64,000 nucleotides of DNA from Paenimyroides aestuarii (GTDB lineage: Bacteria; Bacteroidota; Bacteroidia; Flavobacteriales; Flavobacteriaceae): assembly GCF_024628805.1 (NCBI RefSeq), contig NZ_CP102382.1, positions 682,001 through 746,000 of the forward strand, in the 5' to 3' direction. Position numbers and translations under genes: made by a program. The notes beneath the pieces were generated by a model, which saw nothing but the letters and a program-made list of their open reading frames with translations, did no database searches and was not told the DNA's origin. Of this stretch, positions 35,098 through 44,928 are shown in pieces. The number at the start of each line of letters is the position of its first letter. The stretch's first letter is position 1.

Positions 35098-35673
35098 ATG
35101 AAAAAAATATTTTTACTATTTGCAGTAGCTCTATTGATTATAGCCTGCTACAAAGATGACGAAGCTCCGCAACCAACACCGGAACCTACCGAAATAGAAA
35201 AGCTGCCACCTGCTACCCAAACAGGTGCCAACAAAGTAGGTTGTTTGGTTAATGGTAAAGCTTTTTTACCTGAAGGACAATTAACAGGCAGTAGTAACCC
35301 TTATTGCGGATATTTCCATGATGCTTTTTCTTTAGTATTTAATGTAGTTAAAAACAATGACAATATTACTGCTAACGGAACAGAATCTGTGGTCGTATAT
35401 AGTTCAAATACCTTTCTCGAAGAAGGGAATACATATGTTTTACAAGCAGAAAACAGTGACCATTCTGGGGGGTATAGAGTTTTTGATAGAAATGACTATC
35501 AATTTTATGATACAAATGACGAATATATAGGCGAACTTCATATAACCAAATTGGATAAAACAAACAATGTAATATCGGGTACGTTTTGGTTTGATGCGGT
35601 TAATGAGCAAAGCAAAAAAGTAGAAATCCGCGAGGGGCGTTTTGATATGGTATTTGAAGGCTGGGCAGGATAG
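35098..35673 (+). CDS. DUF6252-like lipoprotein, array member 7
   Basis: 191 residues. The signal is as in members 3-5 but the residue after the lipid-carrying Cys is Tyr (IIACYKDDE). The centre (YRVFDRNDYQFYDTNDEYIG) is unique, and the C-terminal block has drifted most (KTNNVISGTFWFDAVNEQSK). It is the last member before the T9SS lipase-like gene, 32 bp away. Confidence 0.75.
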   Translation: MKKIFLLFAVALLIIACYKDDEAPQPTPEPTEIEKLPPATQTGANKVGCLVNGKAFLPEGQLTGSSNPYCGYFHDAFSLVFNVVKNNDNITANGTESVVVYSSNTFLEEGNTYVLQAENSDHSGGYRVFDRNDYQFYDTNDEYIGELHITKLDKTNNVISGTFWFDAVNEQSKKVEIREGRFDMVFEGWAG

Positions 35674-35705
35674 AAAAGAATTTTAACTCTAAATATTAAG
35701 TCATT

Positions 35706-36670
35706 ATGAAGAAAAAATTACACAGGTTAGCGTAATACTACTAATGTGTATTTGTTTTACTGCAAATGCACAAGAAGAGGTAAGCACCGCATTCTTTGAG
35801 AATCAGGTGATGAGATTCGGTCAGTTAGACCCAACAAAAGTGCCCACGGGTATTTTGTACGAAGCAGGTTTTCCGTTTACGGATATTGAAACTTTTAACG
35901 GTACTGACTTACCAGATTCGCTTTATGTGAACGGCGGAACGGTTAAAAGTATTTACAAAACCATTTTTTCAAGTATTGTGGATGAAACCAACGAAAGTTT
36001 GTACAACCTTCAAATCCCTGACGAATACGAAGAAGAATGGTTGTCTGCACGTAATACCGATGAAGTTATTTTATCGGGGATGCTGTTTAAATACAATTTG
36101 TTTAAAGAAGATGCGTACCAGCAAGAACAGATTATGGTAAACGGTTCCGGAGCTTTGATAGATGTACCCGGGCAAAATCCTTATACCGAAAATTATACTG
36201 TGGGTATTGCCCCGGGCTTTAAAACCTTTTACGGAAAAGAAATGAACGTGAAGCTGCCGTCTTCTCTTTTTAAAAGCAACCTGCTTGAAAACATTGAAAA
36301 CATACAGATTGATTTTGGCGATGGCTTGGGTTTCAGAACCGTTACCTTTAATCAACCTATTGCGGTAACCTATGCAACCCCTGGCGACAAAGAATGGCGG
36401 TACAGAATTAGGATTTCCGGCGGACTAACACTTGACAGCCGATCTGTGATTGGTATTGTTGATTGGGAAAACCCTATACCTGTTACCGGAAGTGTTTACT
36501 GCGGAATGTGGAATATGACTAGAAAAGTTACGGCAACCAAAGCACATTTAGGCGAATACGGAGAGCTGAACCTTACAATCCGTTGTTCGGGCGACGGTAT
36601 CATCAACAATCCGTTGATTGTGGTAGAAGGTTTTGATATCGGGAACCTTTTTGACCCTGAAAGTAAATAA
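35706..36670 (+). pseudogene. N-terminal fragment of a T9SS-secreted lipase-like gene (frameshift and stop)
   Basis: ATG at 35,706 is followed by a run of six A (35,712-35,717). One extra A would restore MKKKITQVSVILLMCICFTA ahead of NAQEEV, a normal signal peptide, joined to the open frame that begins at 35,744. That frame is interrupted by TAA at 36,668-36,670, after NPLIVVEGFDIGNLFDPESK. Directly behind the stop the same frame continues (GTTNIGTFRDGVEFGSNDLR) into the next fragment. Together the parts would form one protein of about 1060 residues. Confidence 0.65.
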
Positions 36671-36736
36671 GGGACTACAAATATTGGAACTTTTAGAGAT
36701 GGGGTAGAATTTGGAAGTAATGATTTACGAAATCTT

Positions 36737-38893
36737 TTGTTTAATGCAGGACGTGAATATGACATTATTTATGTAGATTGGATCAACGGTATGGATTATA
36801 TGGAACGCAACGCTTATGCGTTAGAAGAAGCCATAAAATGGGTAAACAGCATCAAACAAGGCAATGAACCTAACGTTATTATTGGGCAAAGTATGGGCGG
36901 TGTGGTAACACGGTATGCACTTACCGATATGGAAAATAACAGTTTGGCACACGAAACCAATTTGTTTATTTCGCACGATGCACCACATCAGGGAGCAAAC
37001 ATTCCGGATAGTTACCAGTTTATGTACCGTCACTTAACGCAAATGTATGTTAAAGTAAAATCGGGTACAAGAATTTTAAATTTAAAGCTAATACCCAAAG
37101 ATCTCATTAACAAAATGAATAATGTTGTGGGTATGTTAGACCAACCCGCTTCAAAACAACTTTTAAGATATTGGGTTGCGGGTAATTATAGCTACAACAA
37201 CTCTGAGCATTATGCTTTCTACACAGCTTTAAGAGCAATGAATAGCAATGGAGGTTATCCAACATTGACAAGAAATATTGCTTTAAGCAACGGAAGCGAA
37301 TGTGGTGCTACACAATTTGATGTTCAGCCCAATGCCAACTTATTAAACATTCATTTTAGCAATAAACCTACAATATTAAGCGATGTTATAGGTAGCGCTA
37401 TTGGTCCCATTGCAGGTGCTTACGGAGCTTGGTTATTCAAAGATTGGAATGTTTTCTTAACAGGGTTAAAGGCTACTATATCATCTAAGAAAAAACTTAC
37501 CTTAGATTTATGGGCAAAAACAATGAGTGAAACAGCAAGTTTACAGCAACATGTGTATCATGCAGATTTAACTTATCATCAAAAGGTTTTATTTGTGATT
37601 AACGACAATACAAATATTTTTCATAAAGATGCTTATTCACGCTCAGGAACAGAATTTAGCCATTTTGGCGGTGGAAATTTTCAAATTTATGATGATACAA
37701 ATGTTGACCAAATTACTAAATTTAATTATACCGGAATAGTTGATTATAATATTAAACCGCGGTTTAACTTTATACCAACAACCAGTGCCTTAGATATCGG
37801 TAAATACATTCATACAATAGGCAGTAACAATCTACGTGCAAGCTACGTAGGCGCTACTCCACCCACAGGAATCTACTCATCTCCTTTTGCTAATTTTTCA
37901 ACTGATTTTAATCCAATAAATGACAACTATCATAATTTTCGTCATATTACTTTTAACCCAAGAAACGGACAATGGCTTGCAAGTGAACTGAATGCTGCAC
38001 GAAACTCTAACAATAATCAGCTTGTTACAGATTGTTCTATTTTCTGTGGAGAAAGTGAAATAACAGGTTCTGATTTTATATGCGATGGAGCTAATTACAC
38101 CTACAGTATTCCCGAATTAGCAGGAGTTACTATCAATTGGTCTGTAAGTGGATTGCAGATAGTTTCAGGTCAAAATACATCAAATTTAGTTGTAAAAGAT
38201 AATGGAGGAATAAACCCTAAAAGCATTCTTGTAACGATTAATTCAAGTACTTGTGGTGCGGTAACACTAAGTAAAAATGTCCATGCCGGAACACCATTCA
38301 TGATAGGAAGTATCGCAGGATGGAATGTTATTCAAACAAATGGTAATCAACAATTCAGTTTCCCACTAACTTATACTGCACCTAATACAACGGGAGCAAC
38401 TTATTACGAATGGATATTACCTGGTAACTATCAACTTGTAAGTCAGTTAGGTGTTCCTACGGATATACCTCAGAATTGGGAATTATTAGCTTCAACAGCT
38501 AATTCAAATATAATTTCTGTAAGGTCGCCCCTATCAGGAAGTGGGCAAATAAAAGTACGCGCATGTAATGAGTGTGGTTGTTCAACTTATATTTCATTAG
38601 ATGTGTCACACCAACACAATCCAGGAATGCCAGGATTTGAAATTGCACCTAATCCTACGACAGGCGATGTATTAAATATTATGCGAGTTGAAAGTGCTCC
38701 AGTAGTTGAATTCCCAGGAAATCGTACAGATGTATTTATATATAATTTACAAGCACAAAGAGTACACCAATTTGAAATAACGAACCAAGGTGGAAGTACA
38801 AATGTAGCACACCTAACAAATGGAATTTACAAAGTACATATTGATATGAAAAATGGAAGTTTTGAAGTTCTTAATTTAAGCATCTCAAGATAA
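36737..38893 (+). pseudogene. C-terminal fragment: alpha/beta-hydrolase with T9SS type A sorting domain
   Basis: 718 residues in the same frame as the preceding fragment. GQSMGGVVTRYAL near residue 52 is the GxSxG nucleophile elbow of a lipase/esterase, and HDAPHQGANIP near 82 is typical of PGAP1-like or lipase folds. An Ig/PKD-like domain (SDFICDGANYTYSIPELAGV) follows near 445. The last 80 residues (IAPNPTTGDVLNIM, LTNGIYKVHIDMKNG) form a type IX secretion sorting domain. It lacks its own signal peptide because of the upstream stop, so it is inactive as an exported protein unless the stop is an error. Confidence 0.75.
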
Positions 38894-38915
38894 AAACAAC
38901 CTTAATTTTATTGGC

Positions 38916-38954
38916 AAGCCTCTGCAATAGCTTTCTATTGCAGAGGCTTTTTTA
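38916..38954 (+). terminator. strong terminator after the lipase-like gene
   Basis: AAGCCTCTGCAATAG (38,916-38,930) pairs perfectly with CTATTGCAGAGGCTT (38,935-38,949), with a 4-nt loop and a following T run. Confidence 0.9.
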
Positions 38955-39044
38955 ATTTACAAACAGCGCATCAAACATTAAAAAACAATTAAATCGCAAC
39001 TATGCTTCATTAAAACCGTATAATTTTTGTAATTTTGTTAAAGA

Positions 39045-39566
39045 ATGAGTATGGTTAAAAAAAATACAAACGAAATTTTACATAAGTTAGATTTCATTGA
39101 TGATGCAGACGATGAAACGATTCTTATTGCTTTAAAATCAAATATTCCCGATTACAAAATGGCGTATTTGCTCAATAGGCATTTATCGGTTCGTTTTGAA
39201 AAAGCAACAGATGATATTTCTTTGACTACCGACACCGGCGTGGCTTATTTTAGAACCTTTGCGTTTCAGGACACAAAAAACCATTTGGTTTGGCGGCTTT
39301 TAGAAAACAAATCCAATCATTCTGAAAACATCACCGAACAACCTTATTCATTATTTACCAACGAAAACACCTTGTTTACTGCCACCAATTATTTAGTAAA
39401 CGAATGGAAAAACATCGATTTTTTTATTTTAATCGAAAATGCAGATCTGTTCTTTAACCCCGAAGAATTGCTGGAAAAACTGCAAGATATAAAGAACCTT
39501 TCAACGCATTTTTTAGTGGACTGGGATTCTTTAAGTATAAAAACACAAAAAAATTTAATTTTTTAA
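39045..39566 (+). CDS. IPExxxVDY-family protein
   Basis: 173 residues, cytoplasmic. Features are an acidic start (LDFIDDADDETILIALKSNI), YLLNRHLSVRFEKA, and a C-terminal block NIDFFILIENADLFFNPEEL with FLVDWDSLSIKTQKNLIF. This size and order, immediately before pyruvate kinase, match the Bacteroidota family named for its IPExxxVDY motif; its function is unknown. It ends 1 bp before pyk, so the genes are probably co-transcribed. Confidence 0.75.
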   Translation: MSMVKKNTNEILHKLDFIDDADDETILIALKSNIPDYKMAYLLNRHLSVRFEKATDDISLTTDTGVAYFRTFAFQDTKNHLVWRLLENKSNHSENITEQPYSLFTNENTLFTATNYLVNEWKNIDFFILIENADLFFNPEELLEKLQDIKNLSTHFLVDWDSLSIKTQKNLIF

Positions 39567-39567
39567 T

Positions 39568-40998
39568 ATGTTACCAAGAAAAAAAACAAAAATAGTCGCA
39601 ACCTTAGGACCGGCTTGTAGCACCAAAGAAATTATTAAACAAATGATTGAAGCAGGTGTGAATGTTTTTAGAATCAATTTTTCGCATGCAGACTATTTTG
39701 ATATCGAAGACAAGGTGCGAATTATCCGTGAGCTAAACGAAGAGTTTCAGTACAACACCTCGATATTAGCCGATTTACAAGGACCCAAATTGCGCGTAGG
39801 TGTGATGAAAGACGAAGTGGTTCTTAAAAAAGGCGACATCATTACTTTTTCAACTAAAGAAGAGTTTTTAGGAACAGCCGAAAAAGTGTATATGACCTAT
39901 AAAAGCTTTCCGCAGGACGTGAACCCCGGAGAAAGTATTTTGCTTGATGACGGCAAACTGATTTTCAACGTTTTGGATACCGATCGCGAACACGAAGTGA
40001 GAGCGGTGGTGGTGCAAGGCGGGCCTTTGCGTTCCAAAAAAGGCGTTAATCTACCCAACACTAAGGTATCGTTACCGGCATTGACCGAGAAAGATATTAA
40101 AGACGCTTTATTTGCCATTAAATTAAGTGTGGATTGGATTGCCCTTTCGTTTGTAAGAACGGAAGACGATTTGGAGGATTTGCGTTTATTGATTGAAGAA
40201 CATTCGGATCACAAAATTCCGATTATTGCAAAAATAGAAAAACCCGAAGCAGTGGCAAACATCAACAAAATTGTTTCGCATTGCGATGGATTAATGGTGG
40301 CGCGTGGCGATTTGGGTGTAGAAATTCCGGCGCAGGAAGTACCGCTCATCCAAAAACAATTGGTTCACAAGGCAAAATATGCGCGTATTCCGGTTATAAT
40401 TGCCACTCAAATGATGGAAACCATGATCACCAGCCTAACGCCTACTCGTGCAGAAGTGAACGACGTTGCCAACTCGGTAATGGATGGTGCAGACGCGGTA
40501 ATGCTTTCAGGCGAAACATCGGTGGGTAATTATCCAGTGCAAGTTATTGAACGGATGACACAAATCATCAACAGTGTGGAAGATTCCGATTTAATTAAAC
40601 TACCGGTGAATGATCCAAAAATAAAAACCAAACGCTTCATTACCAAATCAATCTGTTTCCACGCAGCCATTATGGCAAATGATATCGAAGCCAAAGTAAT
40701 TAACACCTTGACCAATTCTGGTTACACAGCGTTCCAAATTTCGGCTTGGCGACCAAATGCACACATTTTGGCTTATACATCAAACAAACACATGCTAACG
40801 CAGTTGAGCTTGCTTTGGGGCGTTACTGCTTTTTGGTATGACAAATACGAAAGTACCGATGTGACGATTGAAGACATTAACCAAATTGCTAAAGAAAACA
40901 ATTATGTGCAACCAGGCGATTACACGATTAATTTAGCTTCAATGCCATTAATTGAAAAAGGGATGGTAAACACGATTCGAGTTTCTGAAATTGAGTAA
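39568..40998 (+). CDS. pyk: pyruvate kinase
   Basis: 476 residues catalysing phosphoenolpyruvate + ADP to pyruvate + ATP. Diagnostic blocks: TKIVATLGPACS, FRINFSHA, ILADLQGPKLRVG, the active-site signature IIAKIEKPEAVANI, GLMVARGDLGVEIP, VIIATQMMETM and DAVMLSGETSVGNYP. The C-terminal regulatory domain is present. It is co-transcribed with the IPExxxVDY gene upstream and perhaps the lipoprotein directly downstream. Confidence 0.97.
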   Translation: MLPRKKTKIVATLGPACSTKEIIKQMIEAGVNVFRINFSHADYFDIEDKVRIIRELNEEFQYNTSILADLQGPKLRVGVMKDEVVLKKGDIITFSTKEEFLGTAEKVYMTYKSFPQDVNPGESILLDDGKLIFNVLDTDREHEVRAVVVQGGPLRSKKGVNLPNTKVSLPALTEKDIKDALFAIKLSVDWIALSFVRTEDDLEDLRLLIEEHSDHKIPIIAKIEKPEAVANINKIVSHCDGLMVARGDLGVEIPAQEVPLIQKQLVHKAKYARIPVIIATQMMETMITSLTPTRAEVNDVANSVMDGADAVMLSGETSVGNYPVQVIERMTQIINSVEDSDLIKLPVNDPKIKTKRFITKSICFHAAIMANDIEAKVINTLTNSGYTAFQISAWRPNAHILAYTSNKHMLTQLSLLWGVTAFWYDKYESTDVTIEDINQIAKENNYVQPGDYTINLASMPLIEKGMVNTIRVSEIE

Positions 40999-41394
40999 AT
41001 GAAGGTAAGAAATTCTGTATTTTTTGGTTTGATGCTATTGTGCATATCATGCTCTTCTGAATCTGAAAAATTTTTAGAAGAAAGGTTAGCAAAAGAAAAT
41101 TTTGATTTTTCCGATTTAAAACCGAAAAACAACTGGTTGCAATCCAATTTAAGCAATAGCGGTGTAGAGTATGGAATTATTAGTTTGAATAATGCGCAAA
41201 AAGTTAAATTTTGGTTTGTAAGCCATCATCTTATATCTGATAAAGGGGGAACAATTTATGAATTTCCCGACGGAGAAAAAAAGTTTATTAGCGGTATGCA
41301 TTGCTGTGAAGTTTTATTTAATGATACAGAATCTTTAAGGGATCTTTCAACATTTAAGAATTATCTCGAAGCCAATAATAGATTAAAACCTTAA
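40999..41394 (+). CDS. hypothetical lipoprotein after pyruvate kinase
   Basis: 131 residues. The lipoprotein signal MKVRNSVFFGLMLLCISCSS has a good lipobox. ATG follows the pyk stop with no gap. The mature part (FSDLKPKNNWLQSNLSNSGV, FISGMHCCEVLF) is unrecognised. Confidence 0.6.
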   Translation: MKVRNSVFFGLMLLCISCSSESEKFLEERLAKENFDFSDLKPKNNWLQSNLSNSGVEYGIISLNNAQKVKFWFVSHHLISDKGGTIYEFPDGEKKFISGMHCCEVLFNDTESLRDLSTFKNYLEANNRLKP

Positions 41395-41414
41395 AAATAT
41401 TTAACATCTAACAA

Positions 41415-41449
41415 CAAAAAGTCATTCTTAACCGAGAATGGCTTTTTAT
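41415..41449 (+). terminator. terminator of the pyk operon
   Basis: AAAGTCATTCT and AGAATGGCTTT form a hairpin with a short AACCG loop, followed by T-rich sequence. Confidence 0.65.
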
Positions 41450-41498
41450 TTTTTAGTCGAAAAACACCAAGTGTTCTGCAGGTTGCTGCCCAAAAGGG

Positions 41499-41849
41499 TT
41501 AGCTATTTTCAACTCCAGGAATTGAAAAAGGAAGTTCTTTAAGCCATGCCACTCCAAATTTTTGTGTTAATTGTTTGGCTATTTCTCTGTTGTTTTCTTC
41601 CGCTCGTTTTAAATCTGTTGGTAAAACTACGCAACTTTCAAACCGAAAACCAACTGCAAACTTATTTTTAAAAGAAAGAGCACTTTCGGAGTTGCTGTGG
41701 TCTGCAATTCCAAATAAAATAAAACTTACCGGAGTTTTTATTGTATCTCCTTTAATTGTTGATACACTGTGGGATTTTTGAGTTACTTTATAATCTTGGC
41801 TGTAAATGTTTAAGCTTACAAAAAAGATAAGTATTACTATAAGTTTCAT
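41499..41849 (-). CDS. small exported protein, unknown function
   Basis: 116 residues with a signal peptide (MKLIVILIFFVSLNIYSQDY). The mature part (VSFILFGIADHSNSESALSF, VGFRFESCVVLPTD) has no recognised domain. It is isolated, convergent with the pyk operon. Confidence 0.5.
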   Translation of the reverse strand: MKLIVILIFFVSLNIYSQDYKVTQKSHSVSTIKGDTIKTPVSFILFGIADHSNSESALSFKNKFAVGFRFESCVVLPTDLKRAEENNREIAKQLTQKFGVAWLKELPFSIPGVENS

Positions 41850-42121
41850 AACCGATTGTTTTTGATTGTTGTTATTTTATAAAAATACTAAAAAATATAT
41901 TTCTTTAACAAAAAAATTGAATGTAAAGAACGAAAAAATATAAAGTGAAACCTTATAGTATAATTTGGTTTTTGTGGAAGGTTCATTTTACAAAAGGGAT
42001 TACCTTCAGTCAATTCGACTAAAACCTCAAGTGCAGTAGAAATCCTTTTTGGAAATTATAAGCATAAATTTTTTAACATAAAGCCTAGTCCAAAGGGATT
42101 TGCCGAAATAATATAAAAAAA
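41850..42121. other. intergenic region without visible genes
   Basis: AT-rich sequence between two minus-strand genes. I see no ORF, RNA or repeat; it must hold the promoter of the small exported protein gene on its left side. Confidence 0.4.
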
Positions 42122-42122
42122 G

Positions 42123-42148
42123 AAAAGCCTCGAAAAATCGAGGCTTTT
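42123..42148 (-). terminator. terminator of the prs-rplY operon
   Basis: AAAAGCCTCGA and TCGAGGCTTTT form an 11-bp perfect stem with a 4-nt loop; on the minus strand it is followed by a T run. Confidence 0.85.
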
Positions 42149-42166
42149 GTGTATAAAAGGTTGAAA

Positions 42167-42769
42167 TTATTTTTTCTTTTTTGCTCCTTTTTCTGCTTTT
42201 GCAGCTTCTTGAGCAGCTTTCATAGCCGCACGAGAGATACGAACTTGAGCAACAACCGTGTTGTCTGGGTGTAACAATTTAAAGTTTTCGGTTGGCAACT
42301 TTGTAACGTATAATTTGTTACCCATTTCCAATTCGGTGATATCCGCTTCTACGAAATCTGGTAAGTTTGCCGGTAAAGCGCGCACTTTTAATTTGCGTTG
42401 GTTTAAACGCAATACACCACCTGCCATTACACCTTTAGAGTTTCCTACTACTTTTACAGGAACTTCCATAGTGATTTCTTTATCTTCGTGTAATTGGTAG
42501 AAATCGATGTGTAAAATTTTGTCTGACACTGGGTGAAATTGGATGTCTTGTAGAATAGCATCAATTTTTTTACCGTCTAAATCAATTGCAACTGTGTGTA
42601 CGTTTGGAGTGTACACCAAGTTTTTAAACGCTTTTTCTTCAGCTGTAAAATGCACTGGTTGTTCTCCTCCGTAAACTACGCAAGGAACCAATCCAGCATT
42701 ACGTGCGGCTTTTGTAGCTACTTTGCCCACGCTTTCTCTTTCTTGTCCTTTAATTGAAATTGATTTCAT
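42167..42769 (-). CDS. rplY: 50S ribosomal protein L25 (CTC-type general stress protein)
   Basis: 200 residues: N-terminal 5S rRNA-binding L25 domain ([40 protein letters not shown]) and the C-terminal TL5/CTC beta domain ([20 protein letters not shown]), then a basic Lys/Ala tail. It is encoded 27 bp after prs, the standard order in this group. Confidence 0.95.
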   Translation of the reverse strand: MKSISIKGQERESVGKVATKAARNAGLVPCVVYGGEQPVHFTAEEKAFKNLVYTPNVHTVAIDLDGKKIDAILQDIQFHPVSDKILHIDFYQLHEDKEITMEVPVKVVGNSKGVMAGGVLRLNQRKLKVRALPANLPDFVEADITELEMGNKLYVTKLPTENFKLLHPDNTVVAQVRISRAAMKAAQEAAKAEKGAKKKK

Positions 42770-42796
42770 TTTGAATATATAAAAATTAATAAAAAA

Positions 42797-43738
42797 TTAC
42801 ATGATAAATTTATCGCTGATTGATGTGTTGTTTTGCACCATGTGCATCACGTCTGCGAATAATTCGGCACAGCTTAATACGCGTATTTTGCTGCTTTGTT
42901 TTTTTAACGGAATAGAATCGGTAACGATCAATTCGGTTAGTGATGAGTTTTCTATTTTTTCGTAGGCATTGCCTGATAAAATGGCGTGTGTGCAAATTGC
43001 TCGTACGCTTAATGCGCCACGCTCGATCATTACATCGGCTGCTTTTGCAAGAGTGCCGCCTGTATCAATCATGTCATCTACTAAAATTACGTTTCTACCG
43101 GTTACGTCTCCGATAAGCTCCATGGTGTCTATTACATTTGCTTTTTTGCGTTGTTTGTAACATACCACTACTTCGCTTTCTAGATATTTTGCATAGGCAT
43201 AAGCGCGTTTAGAACCGCCCATGTCGGGTGATGCAATGGTTAAATTCTCTAAACCCAATGATTGCACATACGGCAAGAATATGGTTGATGCATATAAGTG
43301 ATCTACTGGTTTTTCGAAAAAGCCTTGTATTTGGTCTGCGTGTAAATCCATAGTCATTACACGAGTTGCTCCGGCTGTTTCTAGCATTTTTGCTACTAAT
43401 TTAGCACCTATTGGCACGCGTGGCTTGTCTTTACGGTCTTGACGAGCCCATCCAAAATAAGGAATTACAGCGGTAATATGACGAGCCGACGCACGTTTGG
43501 CAGCATCGCACATTAACAATAATTCCATTAAATTATCTGCACTTGGAAAGGTAGAGCATACTAAGAACACGCGTAATCCGCGGATTGATTCTTCGAATGA
43601 AGGCTGAAATTCACCATCGCTGTAATGCGAAAAGGTAACTTTTCCTAGCTCTACTCCGTAATGCTTGGCCATTTTTTCTGCTAATTCTTTACTCTGCGAA
43701 CATGCAAACACTTTTGCTTCAGGTTCAAAGTAACTCAT
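42797..43738 (-). CDS. prs: ribose-phosphate pyrophosphokinase (housekeeping)
   Basis: 313 residues making PRPP from ribose-5-phosphate and ATP. Blocks: SDGEFQPSFEESIRG, IPYFGWARQDRKDKPRVPIG, MTMDLHADQIQGFF, SPDMGGSKRA and the PRPP loop ILVDDMIDTGGTL. All are canonical, in contrast to the divergent copy in the NAD operon. It forms an operon with rplY. Confidence 0.97.
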   Translation of the reverse strand: MSYFEPEAKVFACSQSKELAEKMAKHYGVELGKVTFSHYSDGEFQPSFEESIRGLRVFLVCSTFPSADNLMELLLMCDAAKRASARHITAVIPYFGWARQDRKDKPRVPIGAKLVAKMLETAGATRVMTMDLHADQIQGFFEKPVDHLYASTIFLPYVQSLGLENLTIASPDMGGSKRAYAYAKYLESEVVVCYKQRKKANVIDTMELIGDVTGRNVILVDDMIDTGGTLAKAADVMIERGALSVRAICTHAILSGNAYEKIENSSLTELIVTDSIPLKKQSSKIRVLSCAELFADVMHMVQNNTSISDKFIM

Positions 43739-43884
43739 TGTTGCTTAATTTAGTAGTTATTATTGCTTGTTGTATTGTGGGTGCAAATTTAGAAATAATT
43801 TTGATGTTGCTCACATTTTTTTAGATTTTTATTTGTTTTATTTGAAAATGTACTTACATTTGCAATCACAATTTCAAGCAAAAA

Positions 43885-43964
43885 GCCTGAGTGGCGGAAT
43901 TGGTAGACGCGCACGACTCAAACTCGTGTTCTTCGGAGTGTGGGTTCGATTCCCACCTCAGGTA
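43885..43964 (+). tRNA. tRNA-Leu (anticodon CAA)
   Basis: Cloverleaf: acceptor GCCTGAG/CTCAGGT, anticodon stem CACGA/TCGTG with loop CTCAAAC (anticodon CAA), a short variable arm (TTCTTCGGAGT region), and a T-loop GGTTCGATTCC. The discriminator is A and CCA is not encoded. Confidence 0.92.
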
Positions 43965-43967
43965 CAG

Positions 43968-43997
43968 AAAGCTCAACTGAAAAGTTGGGCTTTTTTT
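43968..43997 (+). terminator. terminator after tRNA-Leu
   Basis: AAGCTCAACT and AGTTGGGCTT pair around GAAA, followed by seven T; it overlaps the end of the convergent membrane-protein gene. Confidence 0.75.
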
Positions 43998-44481
43998 ATG
44001 TAGTTACCCAAACATTTTGAGCGTTTGTGGCATCGAGCACTTTTAGATTCAAAGAGCGGTGAAAGTTCATTGCCATTTTAAATGCGTCTTCTTTGTTGGT
44101 TGTCTTATAAAAAGTGATTCGTTTGCTGTTTTCATAAAACAAATTCACTTCATATATTTCTTCGCGCATGACTGTGGAGGCAGTAGCCACGCTAATTCTT
44201 TTACCTTCTGTGGTTTTAAAAACCGATACATAATCAAAAACAGGTAAAGGCTTCCATTTGCCAACGTGGATTGCAAAAATGGACTGTATATTTCGATATT
44301 TCTGGGTTTGAAAATCAATTTGCGAGCCTTCGGTTTTCATCAAACCAAATCCAATCACCGCAAATAGTAATCCAAAAAATATATTTTGATAAATTAAAAA
44401 ATACAATCCCGACACGAACAATAAAAAGGATATTAAATATTTTGTGAAAGGCACTTTCCGCAGATAGGTGATTCGATGCAT
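43996..44481 (-). CDS. membrane protein, unknown function
   Basis: 161 residues with two hydrophobic helices close together (about 13-30 and 32-48), then a soluble part (QIDFQTQKYRNIQSIFAIHV, FDYVSVFKTTEGKRISVATA) typical of bacterial PH-like membrane proteins. No specific family recognised. Confidence 0.5.
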   Translation of the reverse strand: MHRITYLRKVPFTKYLISFLLFVSGLYFLIYQNIFFGLLFAVIGFGLMKTEGSQIDFQTQKYRNIQSIFAIHVGKWKPLPVFDYVSVFKTTEGKRISVATASTVMREEIYEVNLFYENSKRITFYKTTNKEDAFKMAMNFHRSLNLKVLDATNAQNVWVTT

Positions 44482-44928
44482 GGTTGTTTTTTTAAAACAT
44501 TTTTAATAATTTCTAAATTTAATTTAAAACTTTAATTTTATCTATCAATTTAAAAAAAAACACTTTAAAAAATAAATAAAAAGTATATTTGTCTGAAAAT
44601 CAAATAATTTATTGTACATTTGTACTTTATTTACATCACAGGCTTCTGCCTATTGCCTTTTCTGAATAGTTTAAAGCATTTTTTTCTCTCAGTTTTTGCT
44701 TTTTTTCAGCTGCCACCAATACCATAATATTATGAACCACACAACTGGCAAACTGAAAACGATTATTTTTCATGAAAAAAACTTCTTTCATAGGGTTGAT
44801 ATTCCATTTGATTTATATTAAATGACATACACACATTTTGCTTGAAATTTTATGATTTATAAATTCCGTTTATTGATTAAATAAAACCCATAAAACATTT
44901 TAATACCAGCCCACGGGCACAATATATT
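44482..44928 (+). promoter_or_regulatory. long leader upstream of the DEAD-box helicase gene
   Basis: This 447-bp region has no long ORF. A Bacteroidota-like promoter motif TATATTTG occurs at 44,583-44,590, and TTTGTACTTT lies near 44,619, so the helicase mRNA could have a leader of about 300 nt. A 29-codon ORF lies at 44,732-44,821. A long leader before a helicase linked to cold-shock genes suggests temperature-dependent RNA regulation. Confidence 0.4.
44732..44821 (+). CDS. possible 29-residue leader peptide of the helicase mRNA
   Basis: ATG at 44,732 opens MNHTTGKLKTIIFHEKNFFH plus nine more residues to a TAA, on the helicase strand and 107 bp before its ATG. The composition is not random-looking (Lys, His and Phe rich), but there is no further proof of translation. 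Confidence 0.3.
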   Translation: MNHTTGKLKTIIFHEKNFFHRVDIPFDLY

